The position numbers were made by a program, and so were the translations under genes. Shown here piece after piece: positions 1-9,280 of a DNA stretch of 64,000 nucleotides. Within the stretch, counting starts at the first letter, position 1, and the number at the start of each line of letters is the position of its first letter. The stretch comes from Pseudomonas psychrophila (GTDB taxonomy: Bacteria > Pseudomonadota > Gammaproteobacteria > Pseudomonadales > Pseudomonadaceae), in NCBI RefSeq assembly GCF_001043005.1, contig NZ_JYKZ01000001.1, positions 930,001-994,000 of the forward strand. The letters run 5' to 3'. The notes beneath the pieces were generated by a model, which searched no databases, was not told where the DNA came from, and was given only the letters and a program-made list of their open reading frames with translations.

Positions 1-46
1 GGTCGTGACCATGAGCGTGTCCAGCAGTGGTCGCTAAGTTCGACAT
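1..46 (-). CDS. cyoC: Cytochrome bo3 ubiquinol oxidase subunit III, N-terminus only
   Basis: Only the first 15 codons lie in the window; the gene continues past position 1. The ATG at 46-44 encodes MSNLATTAGHAHGHD, a His-rich N-terminus like that of CyoC. It begins 3 bases after the cyoB stop codon, so it is the next gene of the cyo operon. CyoC is a membrane subunit of the proton-pumping quinol oxidase. The assignment rests mainly on operon position. Confidence 0.8.
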   Translation of the reverse strand, partial: MSNLATTAGHAHGHD

Positions 47-49
47 GGT

Positions 50-2074
50 TTAAGCCTGTTCCAACTTGGTTTCAACACGGGAAGCCGGGATTGCTTTTGC
101 GGCTACCAGACGCTTGTGCTGCTCAGCCTCGATACGCTCGATGGTCTCAACCGGCACCATGTAGCCTTGGTCATCACGGGCAGCGTGGGCAACGAAGACC
201 ACGACAGTGCCGACCAGACCAACGATGGCCAACCACCAGATGTGCCAGATCATTGCGAAACCGAACACGGTCAACAAAGCACCCATGTACACACCGGTTG
301 CGGTGTTGTTAGGCATGTGGATCGGCGAGTACTTGGCCGGGGCCTTGTACGCAGTACCGTTTTCCTTGGCTTCGGTGAACGCGTCGATGGTGTCGACCCG
401 TGGCACTACAGCAAAGTTGTAGAACGGAGGTGGCGACGAAGTCGACCATTCCAGGGTGTGGCCATTCCACGGATCGCCGTGCTCGCAGGCGTTCTCTGGC
501 AGCTTGCGGTCACGTACGCTGACGTACAACTGGATCAGTTGGCAGGCAATACCGATTGCAATCAGTGCTGCGCCGAACAGGGCAACGTACAGGTAAGGCA
601 CCCACTCAGGGTTGGTGCTGGCGTTCAGACGACGGGTCATACCCATGAAGCCCAGCGCGTAGAGCGGCATGAAGGCTACGAAGAAGCCGACGCACCAGAA
701 CCAGAACGCTGCCTTGCCCCACTTCTCGTTCAGTTTGAAGCCGAACGCTTTAGGGAAGTAGAAGCTGAAGCCTGCGATGTAACCGAATACCGCGCCGCCG
801 ATGATCACGTTATGGAAGTGAGCAATTACGAACAGGCTGTTGTGCAGTACGAAGTCAGCACCCGGGATGGCCAGCAGTACGCCGGTCATGCCGCCGATAG
901 CGAAGGTCACCATAAAGCCCAGGGTCCACAGAACCTGGCTGGTGAAGCGCAGACGGCCCTGGTAGATGGTGAACAGCCAGTTGAATAGCTTGACCCCCGT
1001 CGGGATCGAAATCAGCATCGTCGCCAGACCGAAGAAGGCGTTGACGCTTGCACCCGAACCCATGGTGAAGAAGTGGTGCAGCCAAACCATGAAGCCCAGC
1101 ACCGAGATCGCGCCGGAGGCGTAGACCATCGAGTGGTGACCGAACAGACGCTTGCCGGTGAACGTGGAGATAACTTCGGAGAAGATACCGAACGCCGGAA
1201 GAATGAGGATGTACACCTCAGGGTGACCCCACGCCCAGAACAGGTTGACGTACATCATTGGATTGCCACCAAGTTCATTGGTGAAAATGTGGAAATCCAT
1301 GTAACGGTCAAGTGTCAGCAGTGCCAGGGTAGCGGTCAGGATCGGGAACGAAGCCACGATCAGGACGTTTGCCCAGGTGCAGGTCCAGGTGAAGATCGGC
1401 ATGTCCATCAGCTTCATGCCAGGAGCACGCATCTTCAGTACGGTCGCCAGGAAGTTAACCCCGGTTAACGTCGTACCTAACCCCGATAGCTGGAGTGCCC
1501 AGATGTAGTAGTCCATCCCCACGCCAGGGCTGTACTGCAAGCCCGACAGCGGCGGATAAGCAACCCAGCCGGTCTTGGCGAATTCGCCGACGCCCAGGGA
1601 CAGGTTGACCAGCACAACGCCGGACACCAGCAGCCAGAAGCTCAGGGAGTTCAGGAACGGATAAGCAACGTCACGTGCGCCGATCTGCAGCGGCACTGCA
1701 AGGTTCATCAGGCCGGTGAAGAATGGCATCGCCATGAAGATGATCATGATCACACCGTGAGCGGTGAAGATCTGGTCATAGTGCTCAGGCGGCAGGTAGC
1801 CAGGCGAACCCTCGGTGGCCATGGCCAACTGGGTACGCATCATGACGGCATCGGCAAAGCCGCGCAGCAGCATGATCATGGCAACGATGATGTACATCAC
1901 GCCGATTTTCTTGTGGTCGACTGACGTTAGCCATTCGGTCCACAGGTAAGTCCACTTCTTGAAGTAGGTGATTGCCGCAAACAGCGCCAGACCACCGAGC
2001 GCGATCATGGCAATGGTGACCATGACAATCGGCTCGTGGAACGGGACCGCTTCCCAACTTAATTTACCAAACAT
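50..2074 (-). CDS. cyoB: Cytochrome bo3 ubiquinol oxidase subunit I
   Basis: Encodes 674 residues, the usual CyoB length. It is the catalytic haem-copper subunit of the inner-membrane quinol oxidase, which reduces O2 to water and pumps protons. The protein is almost wholly hydrophobic with many membrane spans. It carries the haem-copper signature [14 protein letters not shown] near residue 280, with the His-Tyr pair of the binuclear centre, followed by VWLHHFF around residue 333 for CuB and HFHNVIIGG around residue 420 for the haem ligands. It lies between cyoA (3 bases upstream) and cyoC (3 bases downstream), so the three are co-transcribed. Confidence 0.97.
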   Translation of the reverse strand: MFGKLSWEAVPFHEPIVMVTIAMIALGGLALFAAITYFKKWTYLWTEWLTSVDHKKIGVMYIIVAMIMLLRGFADAVMMRTQLAMATEGSPGYLPPEHYDQIFTAHGVIMIIFMAMPFFTGLMNLAVPLQIGARDVAYPFLNSLSFWLLVSGVVLVNLSLGVGEFAKTGWVAYPPLSGLQYSPGVGMDYYIWALQLSGLGTTLTGVNFLATVLKMRAPGMKLMDMPIFTWTCTWANVLIVASFPILTATLALLTLDRYMDFHIFTNELGGNPMMYVNLFWAWGHPEVYILILPAFGIFSEVISTFTGKRLFGHHSMVYASGAISVLGFMVWLHHFFTMGSGASVNAFFGLATMLISIPTGVKLFNWLFTIYQGRLRFTSQVLWTLGFMVTFAIGGMTGVLLAIPGADFVLHNSLFVIAHFHNVIIGGAVFGYIAGFSFYFPKAFGFKLNEKWGKAAFWFWCVGFFVAFMPLYALGFMGMTRRLNASTNPEWVPYLYVALFGAALIAIGIACQLIQLYVSVRDRKLPENACEHGDPWNGHTLEWSTSSPPPFYNFAVVPRVDTIDAFTEAKENGTAYKAPAKYSPIHMPNNTATGVYMGALLTVFGFAMIWHIWWLAIVGLVGTVVVFVAHAARDDQGYMVPVETIERIEAEQHKRLVAAKAIPASRVETKLEQA

Positions 2075-2077
2075 CGT

Positions 2078-3016
2078 TTACTCCTCTGCCCCGGCAGCTG
2101 AATGCGAACTTGTGTCCACCCCATCGATCCCGGCCACTTCTTTCTTCTCGTGCTTGACCGGCTTGCCTGGAGTCATACCTTCGTACTTGTCGACGATTTT
2201 CTGAAACAGGTTCGGTGTGTACGAGGAGAACAGCTCAACGGGATTGTTCTGGCTTGGTTTGCTCAAGGCTTCGTATTCAGCTTGTTCAAGCTGTTTAGGT
2301 GATGCTTTGACTTCACTTACCCAGGCATCGAATTCAGCCTGAGAAGTCGCGATCGCTTTGAATTTCATGCCGGTGAAACCAGCGCCGCTGTAGTTGGCAG
2401 AGATGCCTTCCATTTCAGCGTTGCGGTTGGCAATCAGGTGAAGCTTGGTCTGCATACCGGCCATGGCGTAGATCTGACCGCCCAGGCCCGGAATGAAGAA
2501 CGAGTTCATGACCGTGTCAGAAGTGATACGGAAATTGACCGGTGTGTTGGCCGGGAACACGATCTTGTTGACGGTGGCGATACCCTGTTCCGGGTAGATG
2601 AACAGCCACTTCCAGTCCATAGCCACCACTTCGATGGTAATCGGCTTGACGTCAGATTCGAGCGGACGATACGGGTCCAGCGCGTGGGTCGATTTGTAGG
2701 TGATCACGCCAAGGGCGATGATGATCAAAATCGGCACGGTCCAGATCACAACTTCGATCTTGGTGGAGTGCGACCACTTCGGCGTGTAGGTAGCGCTGGT
2801 GTTCGACGCACGATATTTCCACGCGAAGACCAGGGTCATAATGATGACCGGCACTACGACCAGAAGCATCAGCAACGTAGCGGTGATGATCAGATTACGC
2901 TCTTCGACCCCGACCTGCCCCACTGGATCCAGCAGCGTCCACTTGCAACCTCCCAGCAGCAACATGCCGAAAAGTGGCAATAAGCCAAGGAGTCTGGGGT
3001 ACCTTTTTTTAGTCAT
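2078..3016 (-). CDS. cyoA: Cytochrome bo3 ubiquinol oxidase subunit II (lipoprotein)
   Basis: Encodes 312 residues from the ATG at 3016. A longer reading from 3082 is possible, but the ATG at 3016 has an AGAGG Shine-Dalgarno at suitable distance and puts a lipoprotein signal ([13 protein letters not shown] then LLLGGC) at the N-terminus. After the lipobox Cys come two membrane helices and a periplasmic cupredoxin-like domain ([20 protein letters not shown] region). As in other quinol oxidases, the CuA ligands of cytochrome c oxidases are missing. It is the first gene of the cyo operon; a long untranslated region precedes it. Confidence 0.96.
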   Translation of the reverse strand: MTKKRYPRLLGLLPLFGMLLLGGCKWTLLDPVGQVGVEERNLIITATLLMLLVVVPVIIMTLVFAWKYRASNTSATYTPKWSHSTKIEVVIWTVPILIIIALGVITYKSTHALDPYRPLESDVKPITIEVVAMDWKWLFIYPEQGIATVNKIVFPANTPVNFRITSDTVMNSFFIPGLGGQIYAMAGMQTKLHLIANRNAEMEGISANYSGAGFTGMKFKAIATSQAEFDAWVSEVKASPKQLEQAEYEALSKPSQNNPVELFSSYTPNLFQKIVDKYEGMTPGKPVKHEKKEVAGIDGVDTSSHSAAGAEE

Positions 3017-3763
3017 CTCACGACCTCTAAAACAGCTTGCACAATGCAGTTGGTTTTTTTCGCCAACACTTCGCCCTGCCAAGGGTTGGCTCTTTTCCGG
3101 AATTGAATAAAAGCCTGCTCTATCACCATCAGGCGAACGGGCAAATTCCGGGTTAGCAGTGATTTCTTATTCGATACGTGGTCAATGGCCTTGTCACAGA
3201 CCAATTCCATTTGGTGCGGAACTTAGAAGGGTTGCCAGTACCTGGGAGTCGCATGGGACGCCTGTATTGAACAACCCAGTCGGCCTTCAACTTCCCGCTT
3301 GGGCTCAGGGATGAGCAGGCTGGACGTTCAGTGCGGGCGATTGTAGTTAGGTAGCTCTCTATAAACCATGTCTCATCCGGAAATAATTCTTCTCGGCCTA
3401 GGTAACAATCCCTACCTATTATTACGCCCCGCGCTTTGACACCCCCCTTGCTCGTGGCTGTAGCACGCCATTACCCCTCGATTTCAGCGCCCCTTTTTAG
3501 CGCACGACAACCACACCCCTACCCCTCCTGAACGCCCAAATAAAAAGGGCTACAGCCGATTTGCGTTGAGTCTCGCCACGTACTTTTCAACCCCGTCATC
3601 AGCGTCAAAACGTCTCAGAGCCGTTACACGAAGTCATACGTTTGAAAGACCGTCTGTCAGATGAAGACACGCCCTGCGACAAACGCTCCGTGACAATATG
3701 TCGCAGTGTTGCGCACCCTTTTTCCACCCCCGGTTAACACCCTCTTTACATTTGCGCGCGGAC
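3017..3763. other. Non-coding region upstream of cyoA
   Basis: About 750 bases without a convincing gene; the small ORFs here lack good ribosome sites and familiar sequence. It must contain the cyo promoter. One candidate on the minus strand is TTATTT, 17 bases, TATAGA at about 3360-3388; the -35 is weak. A 6-bp dyad (TAGGTA with an 8-bp spacer) lies just upstream at 3399-3418. I found no clear ANR/FNR box by eye. Confidence 0.4.
3399..3418. repeat. Dyad TAGGTA-N8-TACCTA upstream of cyo
   Basis: A perfect 6-bp inverted repeat with an 8-bp spacer. A further TAGGTA occurs at 3349-3354, on the other side of the tentative cyo promoter. The spacing would suit a dimeric regulator, but I cannot name one, and a chance dyad is possible. 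Confidence 0.35.
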
Positions 3764-3800
3764 AAAAAAACGCCCCGCACATCCAGAGGAAGAACGAGGC
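3764..3800 (-). terminator. Putative terminator downstream of dsbB
   Basis: Read on the minus strand, GCCTCG pairs with CGGGGC (one G-U pair) across a 17-base loop and is followed at once by a run of seven T. It lies 27 bases past the dsbB stop codon and would separate dsbB from the cyo operon. Confidence 0.55.
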
Positions 3801-3826
3801 GACTCATGGCAAATTTAACGCTTTGC

Positions 3827-4336
3827 TTAGTTGGCTTTTTGACGGTTGCGGTAAATGCCCAGAGGCACCAGCACGGCAGTCATCACAAAGGCCGCGAGTG
3901 CCCACTGCGCCAGCGACAGGCCGAGCACGGGGGGGTAAGGGGTTGAGCAAAAGCCGTCCACCTGAAACCCCAGCGGGAAGATCGCCGCCAGTGGCAAGCC
4001 ATCGACAATCGGCTGCAACGCGTCAAGACCGCAGCTGACTGCCGGGTTGGCCAGGATGTAGACGTGACGTCCGGCAGCGGCGATCCCACCAATGGCGCTC
4101 AGCACCACCAGCACTTCAAGCACCGTAAGGCTGCGCCGGGTAGGCATCGCGGCGCCGATAAAGGCAAAGATCGCGATCAGCAGCAGGGCATAGCGCTGCA
4201 GGATACACAGCGGGCAAGGCGCCTCGCCAAGCACGATCTGCATATAGAGGGCGCCGCCGATCAGCGCCAGGCAAATCAGCCCGAGCAGAACCAGGAAGCG
4301 CTTCTCCCGGCCCAGTTGCAACATGTCATTCGTCAT
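3827..4336 (-). CDS. dsbB: Disulfide bond formation protein B
   Basis: Encodes 169 residues with four membrane helices. DsbB re-oxidises periplasmic DsbA and passes the electrons to quinone. Both functional cysteine pairs are present: C41-P-L-C44 in the first periplasmic loop and C102/C130 in the second. R48 follows the CPLC motif as in known DsbB proteins. The ATG at 4336 has AAGGGA six bases upstream; the later Met5 is possible but has no better site. Pseudomonas often has two DsbB paralogues, and which one this is cannot be told here. Confidence 0.93.
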   Translation of the reverse strand: MTNDMLQLGREKRFLVLLGLICLALIGGALYMQIVLGEAPCPLCILQRYALLLIAIFAFIGAAMPTRRSLTVLEVLVVLSAIGGIAAAGRHVYILANPAVSCGLDALQPIVDGLPLAAIFPLGFQVDGFCSTPYPPVLGLSLAQWALAAFVMTAVLVPLGIYRNRQKAN

Positions 4337-4453
4337 CCCGCGTCCCTTAGCCTGATTGTGTGTAAGCCGCGCAGTTTACACCCAGACCTGATGCCTGGAT
4401 GTATCTGAACGTTACCGGGAAGGTCTCGCAAGGGGATTAATGGGGGATTAAGG

Positions 4454-5626
4454 TTACTTCAGCTCTGCCGCCGGGCCGAAGAACTCGTAGCGGCTTTGCT
4501 TCTCAGGCACACCCAGTGCTTTGAGGTGACGTTTGACCGCCCCCATGAAGCCTTTGGGCCCCAGGAAATAAGCATCCAGGTCGCGCTCTTGCGGTAACCA
4601 TTGCGCCAGCACTTCCTCAGTCAAAAGCCCTACATGATTTGCAGATTCGCCCTGCTCGTCGTAGCAGTAAAAACGCTTCAATTGAGGGTGCTGATCGGCC
4701 AGTTCATCTACCCAGGTGCGGAAGGCGTGCACATCGGCATTGCGGGCACAGTGGATAAAGTGAATCGCACGCTGTGTCGCCAACGCTGCCTCAAGCATTG
4801 CCAGGGTCGGCGTAATACCCACGCCACCGCTGATCAGCACCAGCGGTTTTTCGCTGTCGGTCAGCGTGAAGTCGCCCGCTGGCGGGAACAGTTCCAGGGT
4901 GTCGCCCACGTTCATCCGGTCGTGCAGGAAAGTGGAAACAACCCCGCCGCTCTCGCGCTTGACGCTGATGCGGTAACGACCGACCTGAGCCAGCGCAGAA
5001 AGTGAATAGTTACGACGGACTTCTTGACCATCAATCATCAGCTTGAGGCCGATGTACTGACCCGGAGCAAAATCAAGGATTGGCTGCTGATCGACCGGAC
5101 GGAAGTAAAACGAGGTGATCTCAGCGCTTTCCTGGATCTTGGCCGCCAGCTTGAACGCTCGCCCGCCGCGCCAGCCGCCTGGGGCAGCTGCTTTTTCGTC
5201 GTAAATGGCGGCTTCGGCACCGATCAGGATATCGGCCAGCTGGTTATAGGCCGCACCCCAGGCACTCAACACTTGAGGGGTAGCGATATCGCTGCCCAGC
5301 ACTTCCTCAATCGCCCGCAGCAAACAACTGCCGACAATCGGGTAATGCTCCGGCAGGATTTGCAGCGCAACATGCTTGTTGATGATCTTGGCAACCAAAT
5401 CGCCCAACTGGTCGAGCTGGTCGATGTGCCGCGCATACATCAGTACACCGTTGGCCAGTGCACGGGGCTGATCACCACTGGCCTGGTTGGCCTGGTTGAA
5501 CAGCGAGCGCACCTGCGGGTATTCGGACAACATCATGCGATAGAAATGAGTGATCAGCGCCTCACCGCCGCTTTCCAGCAAGGGTACGGTGGATTTAACG
5601 ATGGCACGATCCTGAGCAGTAAGCAT
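4454..5626 (-). CDS. hmp: Flavohaemoprotein, nitric oxide dioxygenase
   Basis: Encodes 390 residues. The cytosolic enzyme turns NO and O2 into nitrate using NAD(P)H, FAD and haem. The N-terminal globin domain has Tyr29, Gln53 and proximal His85, the same numbers as in E. coli Hmp, which supports the start at 5626; a reading from 5644 would run through the AGGAG ribosome site. The ferredoxin-reductase domain follows, with RRNYSLS (FAD) and GGVGITPTLAM (NAD(P)H). It is divergent from norR, with three NorR boxes and a sigma54-like element between them, so NO-inducible expression is expected. P. aeruginosa calls this gene fhp. Confidence 0.97.
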   Translation of the reverse strand: MLTAQDRAIVKSTVPLLESGGEALITHFYRMMLSEYPQVRSLFNQANQASGDQPRALANGVLMYARHIDQLDQLGDLVAKIINKHVALQILPEHYPIVGSCLLRAIEEVLGSDIATPQVLSAWGAAYNQLADILIGAEAAIYDEKAAAPGGWRGGRAFKLAAKIQESAEITSFYFRPVDQQPILDFAPGQYIGLKLMIDGQEVRRNYSLSALAQVGRYRISVKRESGGVVSTFLHDRMNVGDTLELFPPAGDFTLTDSEKPLVLISGGVGITPTLAMLEAALATQRAIHFIHCARNADVHAFRTWVDELADQHPQLKRFYCYDEQGESANHVGLLTEEVLAQWLPQERDLDAYFLGPKGFMGAVKRHLKALGVPEKQSRYEFFGPAAELK

Positions 5627-5671
5627 AAGGTAACTCCTGGGCACGTAGGCTTTAACAATTACTCTTTACCT

Positions 5672-5688
5672 ATCAGCTTTCGTGCCAA
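5672..5688 (-). promoter_or_regulatory. Putative sigma54 (-24/-12) promoter of hmp
   Basis: On the minus strand TTGGCACGAAAGCTGAT matches the -24 part of the RpoN consensus (TGGCAC) exactly. The -12 part (CTGAT for TTGCA) matches only loosely. It lies about 46 bases upstream of the hmp start and 40 bases or more downstream of the NorR boxes, the arrangement expected for a sigma54 enhancer protein. Confidence 0.6.
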
Positions 5689-5728
5689 CATTTAAATCCT
5701 TTAAAATCAATACTTTAAAGAATATATA

Positions 5729-5784
5729 GTCATTTTGACTCATACTCATTTATAGTCATAAAGACTATACGAGGTCAAAATGAC
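5729..5784. promoter_or_regulatory. Three NorR-binding boxes between hmp and norR
   Basis: Three GTCA-N3-(T/A)GAC elements are present: 5729-5739 (GTCATTTTGAC), 5755-5765 (GTCATAAAGAC, one mismatch) and 5774-5784 (GTCAAAATGAC). Known NorR enhancers have three such sites. The third overlaps the norR ATG at 5780-5782, so bound NorR could also repress its own gene. Confidence 0.85.
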
Positions 5785-7324
5785 TGCAAAACTGCTACTC
5801 ACCACCCTGTTGCCACTTGTGGCTGACTTGTCCCGCGACCTGCCCGAGAGCGAGCGCTATCGACGCTTGCTGCACGCCTTGCGCGCCCTGCTCCCCTGCG
5901 ATGCCGCCGCCCTGCTGCGGCTGGACGGCGAATGGCTGGTGCCGCTGGCGGTCGATGGCTTGAGCCTCGATACCCTCGGGCGACGCTTCAAGGTCAGCGA
6001 GCACCCGCGCTTTGAAGCGCTGCTCGCGAGCCCCGGCCCTACCCGATTCCCTAGCAATTGCGAGCTGCCAGACCCGTATGACGGGTTGGTAGACGGACTC
6101 GCCGAGCACCTGGAAGTCCACGACTGCATGGGCTGCCCGCTGTTTGTCGACGAGCGCCCCTGGGGGCTGCTGACGCTCGACGCCCTGGACCCAAAACGCT
6201 TTGAGCCGATCGAACTGGACGACCTGCAGGCCTTTGCCAGCCTGGCCGCCGCTACGGTCAACGTGGCCCAACGCATCGAACGCCTGGCATTGCGGGTGGA
6301 GGACGAACAGCAGAAAGCCGAGCTTTATCGACAGGCCAACGGTTCACCCAATAAAGAACTGATCGGTCAGAGCAAGATTCACAAGCGCCTGCTTGAAGAA
6401 ATCGCCTTGGTGGGCGGCAGTGATCTGACAGTACTGATCACCGGCGAGACCGGTGTCGGCAAGGAACTGGTGGCACAGGCCATTCACGCGGCCTCGCCAC
6501 GGGCGGATAAACCGCTGATCAGCCTGAACTGCGCCGCCCTGCCCGACACCCTGGTTGAAAGCGAGCTGTTCGGTCATGTGCGCGGCGCCTTCACCGGGGC
6601 AACCAATGACCGGCGCGGAAAATTCGAACTGGCCAACGGTGGCACCCTGTTTCTGGATGAAGTGGGCGAGCTGTCCCTGACCGTGCAGGCCAAGTTGCTG
6701 CGGGTGCTGCAAAGCGGGCAGTTACAGCGCCTGGGCTCGGATCAGGAGCATCAGGTCGACGTGCGGCTGATCGCGGCCACCAACCGCGACCTGGCTGAAG
6801 AAGTGCGCAGCGGTCGCCTGCGTGCAGACTTTTATCACCGGTTGAGTGTGTATCCGATCAGAGTGCCGGCATTGCGTGAACGCGGGCGTGATGTGCTGTT
6901 GTTGAGCGGTTTTTTTCTGGAGCAAAACCGCTCGCGCATGGGCCTTGGCAGCTTACGCCTGAGTCCCGATGCGCAAGCCGCTCTGGTGCAATATTCCTGG
7001 CCGGGTAACGTGCGCGAACTGGAGCATTTGATCGGCCGCAGCGCCCTTAAAGCCTTGGGCAGTTGCACCACGCGACCGCGCATTTTGACCCTGACGGCGG
7101 CAGACCTGGACTTGCCAACCACCCCCCCAAGCGCTGCGGCAATTGAGCCCCTGAATGTACAGCAGCCCATCGGCGATTTGCGTCTGGCCACTGATAACTA
7201 CCAGCGCCAGCTGATCAGCGCCTGCCTTGAACGCCATCAGCACAACTGGGCCAGCGCTGCGCGGGAATTGGGCCTGGACCGGGCGAACCTGGGGCGCATG
7301 GCCAAACGACTGGGCCTGAAGTAA
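5780..7324 (+). CDS. norR: Nitric oxide-responsive sigma54 activator NorR (FhpR)
   Basis: Encodes 514 residues. The N-terminal GAF domain (about 15-165) senses NO through a mononuclear iron; candidate ligands visible are R77, D98 or D101, H114, C116 and D134, in the same spacing as in E. coli NorR. The AAA+ domain has Walker A GETGVGKE (222-229) and the sigma54-contact loop GAFTGA (269-274). A Fis-type helix-turn-helix ends the protein (NWASAARELGLDRANLG). It is divergent from hmp, its probable target. The ATG lies inside the third NorR box, and no strong ribosome site is seen apart from GAGG. Confidence 0.95.
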   Translation: MTAKLLLTTLLPLVADLSRDLPESERYRRLLHALRALLPCDAAALLRLDGEWLVPLAVDGLSLDTLGRRFKVSEHPRFEALLASPGPTRFPSNCELPDPYDGLVDGLAEHLEVHDCMGCPLFVDERPWGLLTLDALDPKRFEPIELDDLQAFASLAAATVNVAQRIERLALRVEDEQQKAELYRQANGSPNKELIGQSKIHKRLLEEIALVGGSDLTVLITGETGVGKELVAQAIHAASPRADKPLISLNCAALPDTLVESELFGHVRGAFTGATNDRRGKFELANGGTLFLDEVGELSLTVQAKLLRVLQSGQLQRLGSDQEHQVDVRLIAATNRDLAEEVRSGRLRADFYHRLSVYPIRVPALRERGRDVLLLSGFFLEQNRSRMGLGSLRLSPDAQAALVQYSWPGNVRELEHLIGRSALKALGSCTTRPRILTLTAADLDLPTTPPSAAAIEPLNVQQPIGDLRLATDNYQRQLISACLERHQHNWASAARELGLDRANLGRMAKRLGLK

Positions 7325-7401
7325 ACCTGCCGCTCCCACAAATTAAAGCCCGCCCGGTTAAGGTCGATAACGCTGTATCGCTCCCACCACAGAAGGTTTT
7401 T

Positions 7402-8301
7402 ATGTCATCGAACAATGCCCGCGCAGATTCACTTTCGCTTCTGCTCTTCACTCTGCGCAGCGGCAAGTTGTTGGCGATCAACCTGCTCAAGGTCAGTGAA
7501 ATCATCCCCTGTCCGCCGCTGACCAAAATGCCCGAGTCGCACCCCAATGTAAAAGGCATTGCGGTGTTGCGTGGCACGGCGTTGTCGGTGATTGACCTTA
7601 GTCGGGCCATCGGCGAGCAGCCGTTGCTCGATCCTGATGGCGGCTGCCTGATCGTGACCGATGTCAGCCGCTCCAAGCAGGGCCTGCATGTACAGGCCGT
7701 GAGCAAAATCGTGCACTGCCTGAGTACGGATATTCGCCCACCGCCCTATGGCTCCGGCAAACGCTCGTATATCACTGGCGTAACCCAGGTCGACGGCGTG
7801 CTGGTGCAGGTGCTGGATATCGAAAAAGTGATCCACGGTATCGCTCCGGCAAAAGTCGAAGGCGCAGAGCAAAACCTCAGCAGGGAAGAATCCAGGCTGC
7901 TGGCCAACGCTCGAATACTGGTGGTCGACGACAGCCAGGTGGCGTTGCAGCAATCGGTCATTACCCTGCGCAATCTGGGCCTGCACTGCCACACGGCGCG
8001 CAGCGCCAAGGAAGCCATCGAGCGCCTGCTGGAACTGCAAGGCACACCGGACCAGATCAATGTGCTGGTGTCCGATATCGAGATGTCGGAAATGGACGGT
8101 TATGCCTTCACCCGCACCGTGCGTGACACCCCTGACTTTGCGCACCTGTACGTGCTGCTGCACACCTCGTTGAACAGCTCGATGAACAGCGAAAAAGCGC
8201 GCCTGGCCGGAGCCAATGCGGTGTTGACCAAATTCTCTTCGCCCGAGCTGACGCAGTGCTTGATCCTGGCGGCTCGCACGGTTGCCGAGCAAGGTTACTG
8301 A
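7402..8301 (+). CDS. cheV: Chemotaxis coupling protein CheV
   Basis: Encodes 299 residues: a CheW-like domain (about 10-155, with SEIIPCPPLTKMPESH and VKGIAVLRG) joined to a receiver domain (about 170-295) with the DD pair in ILVVDDSQVAL, the acceptor Asp in LVSDIEMSEMDG and the Lys in VLTKFSSPEL. CheV proteins couple receptors to CheA and adjust signalling through phosphorylation. A good AGAAGG site precedes the ATG. No other chemotaxis gene is near, so it is probably a stand-alone CheV; the 3' GNAT gene begins 5 bases later. Confidence 0.9.
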   Translation: MSSNNARADSLSLLLFTLRSGKLLAINLLKVSEIIPCPPLTKMPESHPNVKGIAVLRGTALSVIDLSRAIGEQPLLDPDGGCLIVTDVSRSKQGLHVQAVSKIVHCLSTDIRPPPYGSGKRSYITGVTQVDGVLVQVLDIEKVIHGIAPAKVEGAEQNLSREESRLLANARILVVDDSQVALQQSVITLRNLGLHCHTARSAKEAIERLLELQGTPDQINVLVSDIEMSEMDGYAFTRTVRDTPDFAHLYVLLHTSLNSSMNSEKARLAGANAVLTKFSSPELTQCLILAARTVAEQGY

Positions 8302-8306
8302 GACAC

Positions 8307-8780
8307 ATGAGCGAGTACTGCCTGTTACTGCGCAAAGACCTGACTCGCCCGTTGGCAGCCGCTTGCTGGCCTGCCGATTTAAGCGTTGTGGCCCTGAGCG
8401 AGGAGCTGATGCAACCGGTGCATACCTTGCTCAGCCAGGGTTACAGCGATGGCAGTGGCACTGTTGATTCGCTCGAGGAGTGGCGCCACAGCCTGCTGCA
8501 CGACGCCGAATTCGACCCGCAGTTGTGCTTGATCGCACTGCGTTCAGGCGTGGTGGTGGGCGTCGCGCAAGGCTGGACCAGCGCTTATCTGAAGGATTTG
8601 GTGGTGCATGCCGGACATCAAGGGCAAGGCATTGGCCAGGCGTTGCTGGCGCGAGTGTTTGCGGTGTACGCACAACGCGGTGAGGCCTGCGTTGACCTGA
8701 AGGTCATGGAGGGCAACACCACGGCCCGTCGTTTGTACGAGCGGGCCGGGATGGTTCAGGTGCAGCGCATCGAGCTATAG
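8307..8780 (+). CDS. GNAT family N-acetyltransferase
   Basis: Encodes 157 residues from the ATG at 8307, five bases after cheV; a longer reading from 8256 would lie inside cheV. The acetyl-CoA binding motif A is clear in LKDLVVHAGHQGQGIGQALL (about 91-110), followed by the typical NTTARRLYERAGM. The substrate is unknown. Tight spacing implies co-transcription with cheV, which does not by itself indicate a chemotaxis role. Confidence 0.85.
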   Translation: MSEYCLLLRKDLTRPLAAACWPADLSVVALSEELMQPVHTLLSQGYSDGSGTVDSLEEWRHSLLHDAEFDPQLCLIALRSGVVVGVAQGWTSAYLKDLVVHAGHQGQGIGQALLARVFAVYAQRGEACVDLKVMEGNTTARRLYERAGMVQVQRIEL

Positions 8781-8781
8781 A

Positions 8782-9027
8782 TCAGCGCTTGCCCATGGTT
8801 TTACGGGTGCCGTGTGGCGGTGCGCCAGGGGTTGTGTCGTGGCCGCCGAGGCCGCTTTTCTGGTAGTACGCCTTGCCCTGGGACTTGGCCTTGGCAAACT
8901 CGGAAGGCTTGAAAGGGAAAGTGAACGCTGGGATGACCGGTTTTTTCGGGGTCTCCAGAGTGGTTTCATTTTCAACCAGTTCAGTGTCCGGGGCATCAGG
9001 AGCCGTCGTTTGTGTAGGGGTAGTCAT
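8782..9027 (-). CDS. Small hypothetical protein, 81 residues
   Basis: I do not recognise a named family. The ATG at 9027 has a CGGAG ribosome site seven bases upstream, so the longer reading from 9147 is unlikely. The protein has an acidic Thr/Pro-rich first half (about 1-40), then FKPSEFAKAKSQGKAYYQKS, a Gly/Pro stretch and a basic end (GTRKTMGKR). There is no signal peptide or membrane segment. It is convergent with the GNAT gene, with one base between stop codons. It looks like a small cytosolic, perhaps nucleic-acid-binding, protein, but that is a guess. Confidence 0.65.
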   Translation of the reverse strand: MTTPTQTTAPDAPDTELVENETTLETPKKPVIPAFTFPFKPSEFAKAKSQGKAYYQKSGLGGHDTTPGAPPHGTRKTMGKR

Positions 9028-9280
9028 GAAAGCTCCGAAATACGGTAAAAAGTCAGGCCAAGTGGCGCAATGCCGCGCAGTATACCTGTGCGCCCCCTGT
9101 GCGTTGCACTCACTGGTCGTAAAAATCATCAATCTGCCCGCTCCCACAAAAATGACCTGCCGGATGTTTTACTCAGTGCTAACTGTCAGCAATGTCAGTT
9201 AGCCGTCACCGTACTGACCGGGTCTACACGCTATAACTGATTGATCAGCCCTCACTCCACGCACATGGCGTCTATCCGGC

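Noticed and set aside
116..988. Long antisense ORF (290 codons) across cyoB
   Set aside because: Shadow of the cyoB reading frame: low-complexity Arg/Gly/Ala-rich product without known domains.
3016..3082. Longer cyoA reading from 3082
   Set aside because: The extra 22 residues precede the ribosome site and would put the lipoprotein signal in the middle of the protein.
5626..5644. Longer hmp reading from 5644
   Set aside because: It would contain the AGGAG ribosome site as coding sequence, and the shorter start gives Tyr29, Gln53 and His85 exactly as in E. coli Hmp.
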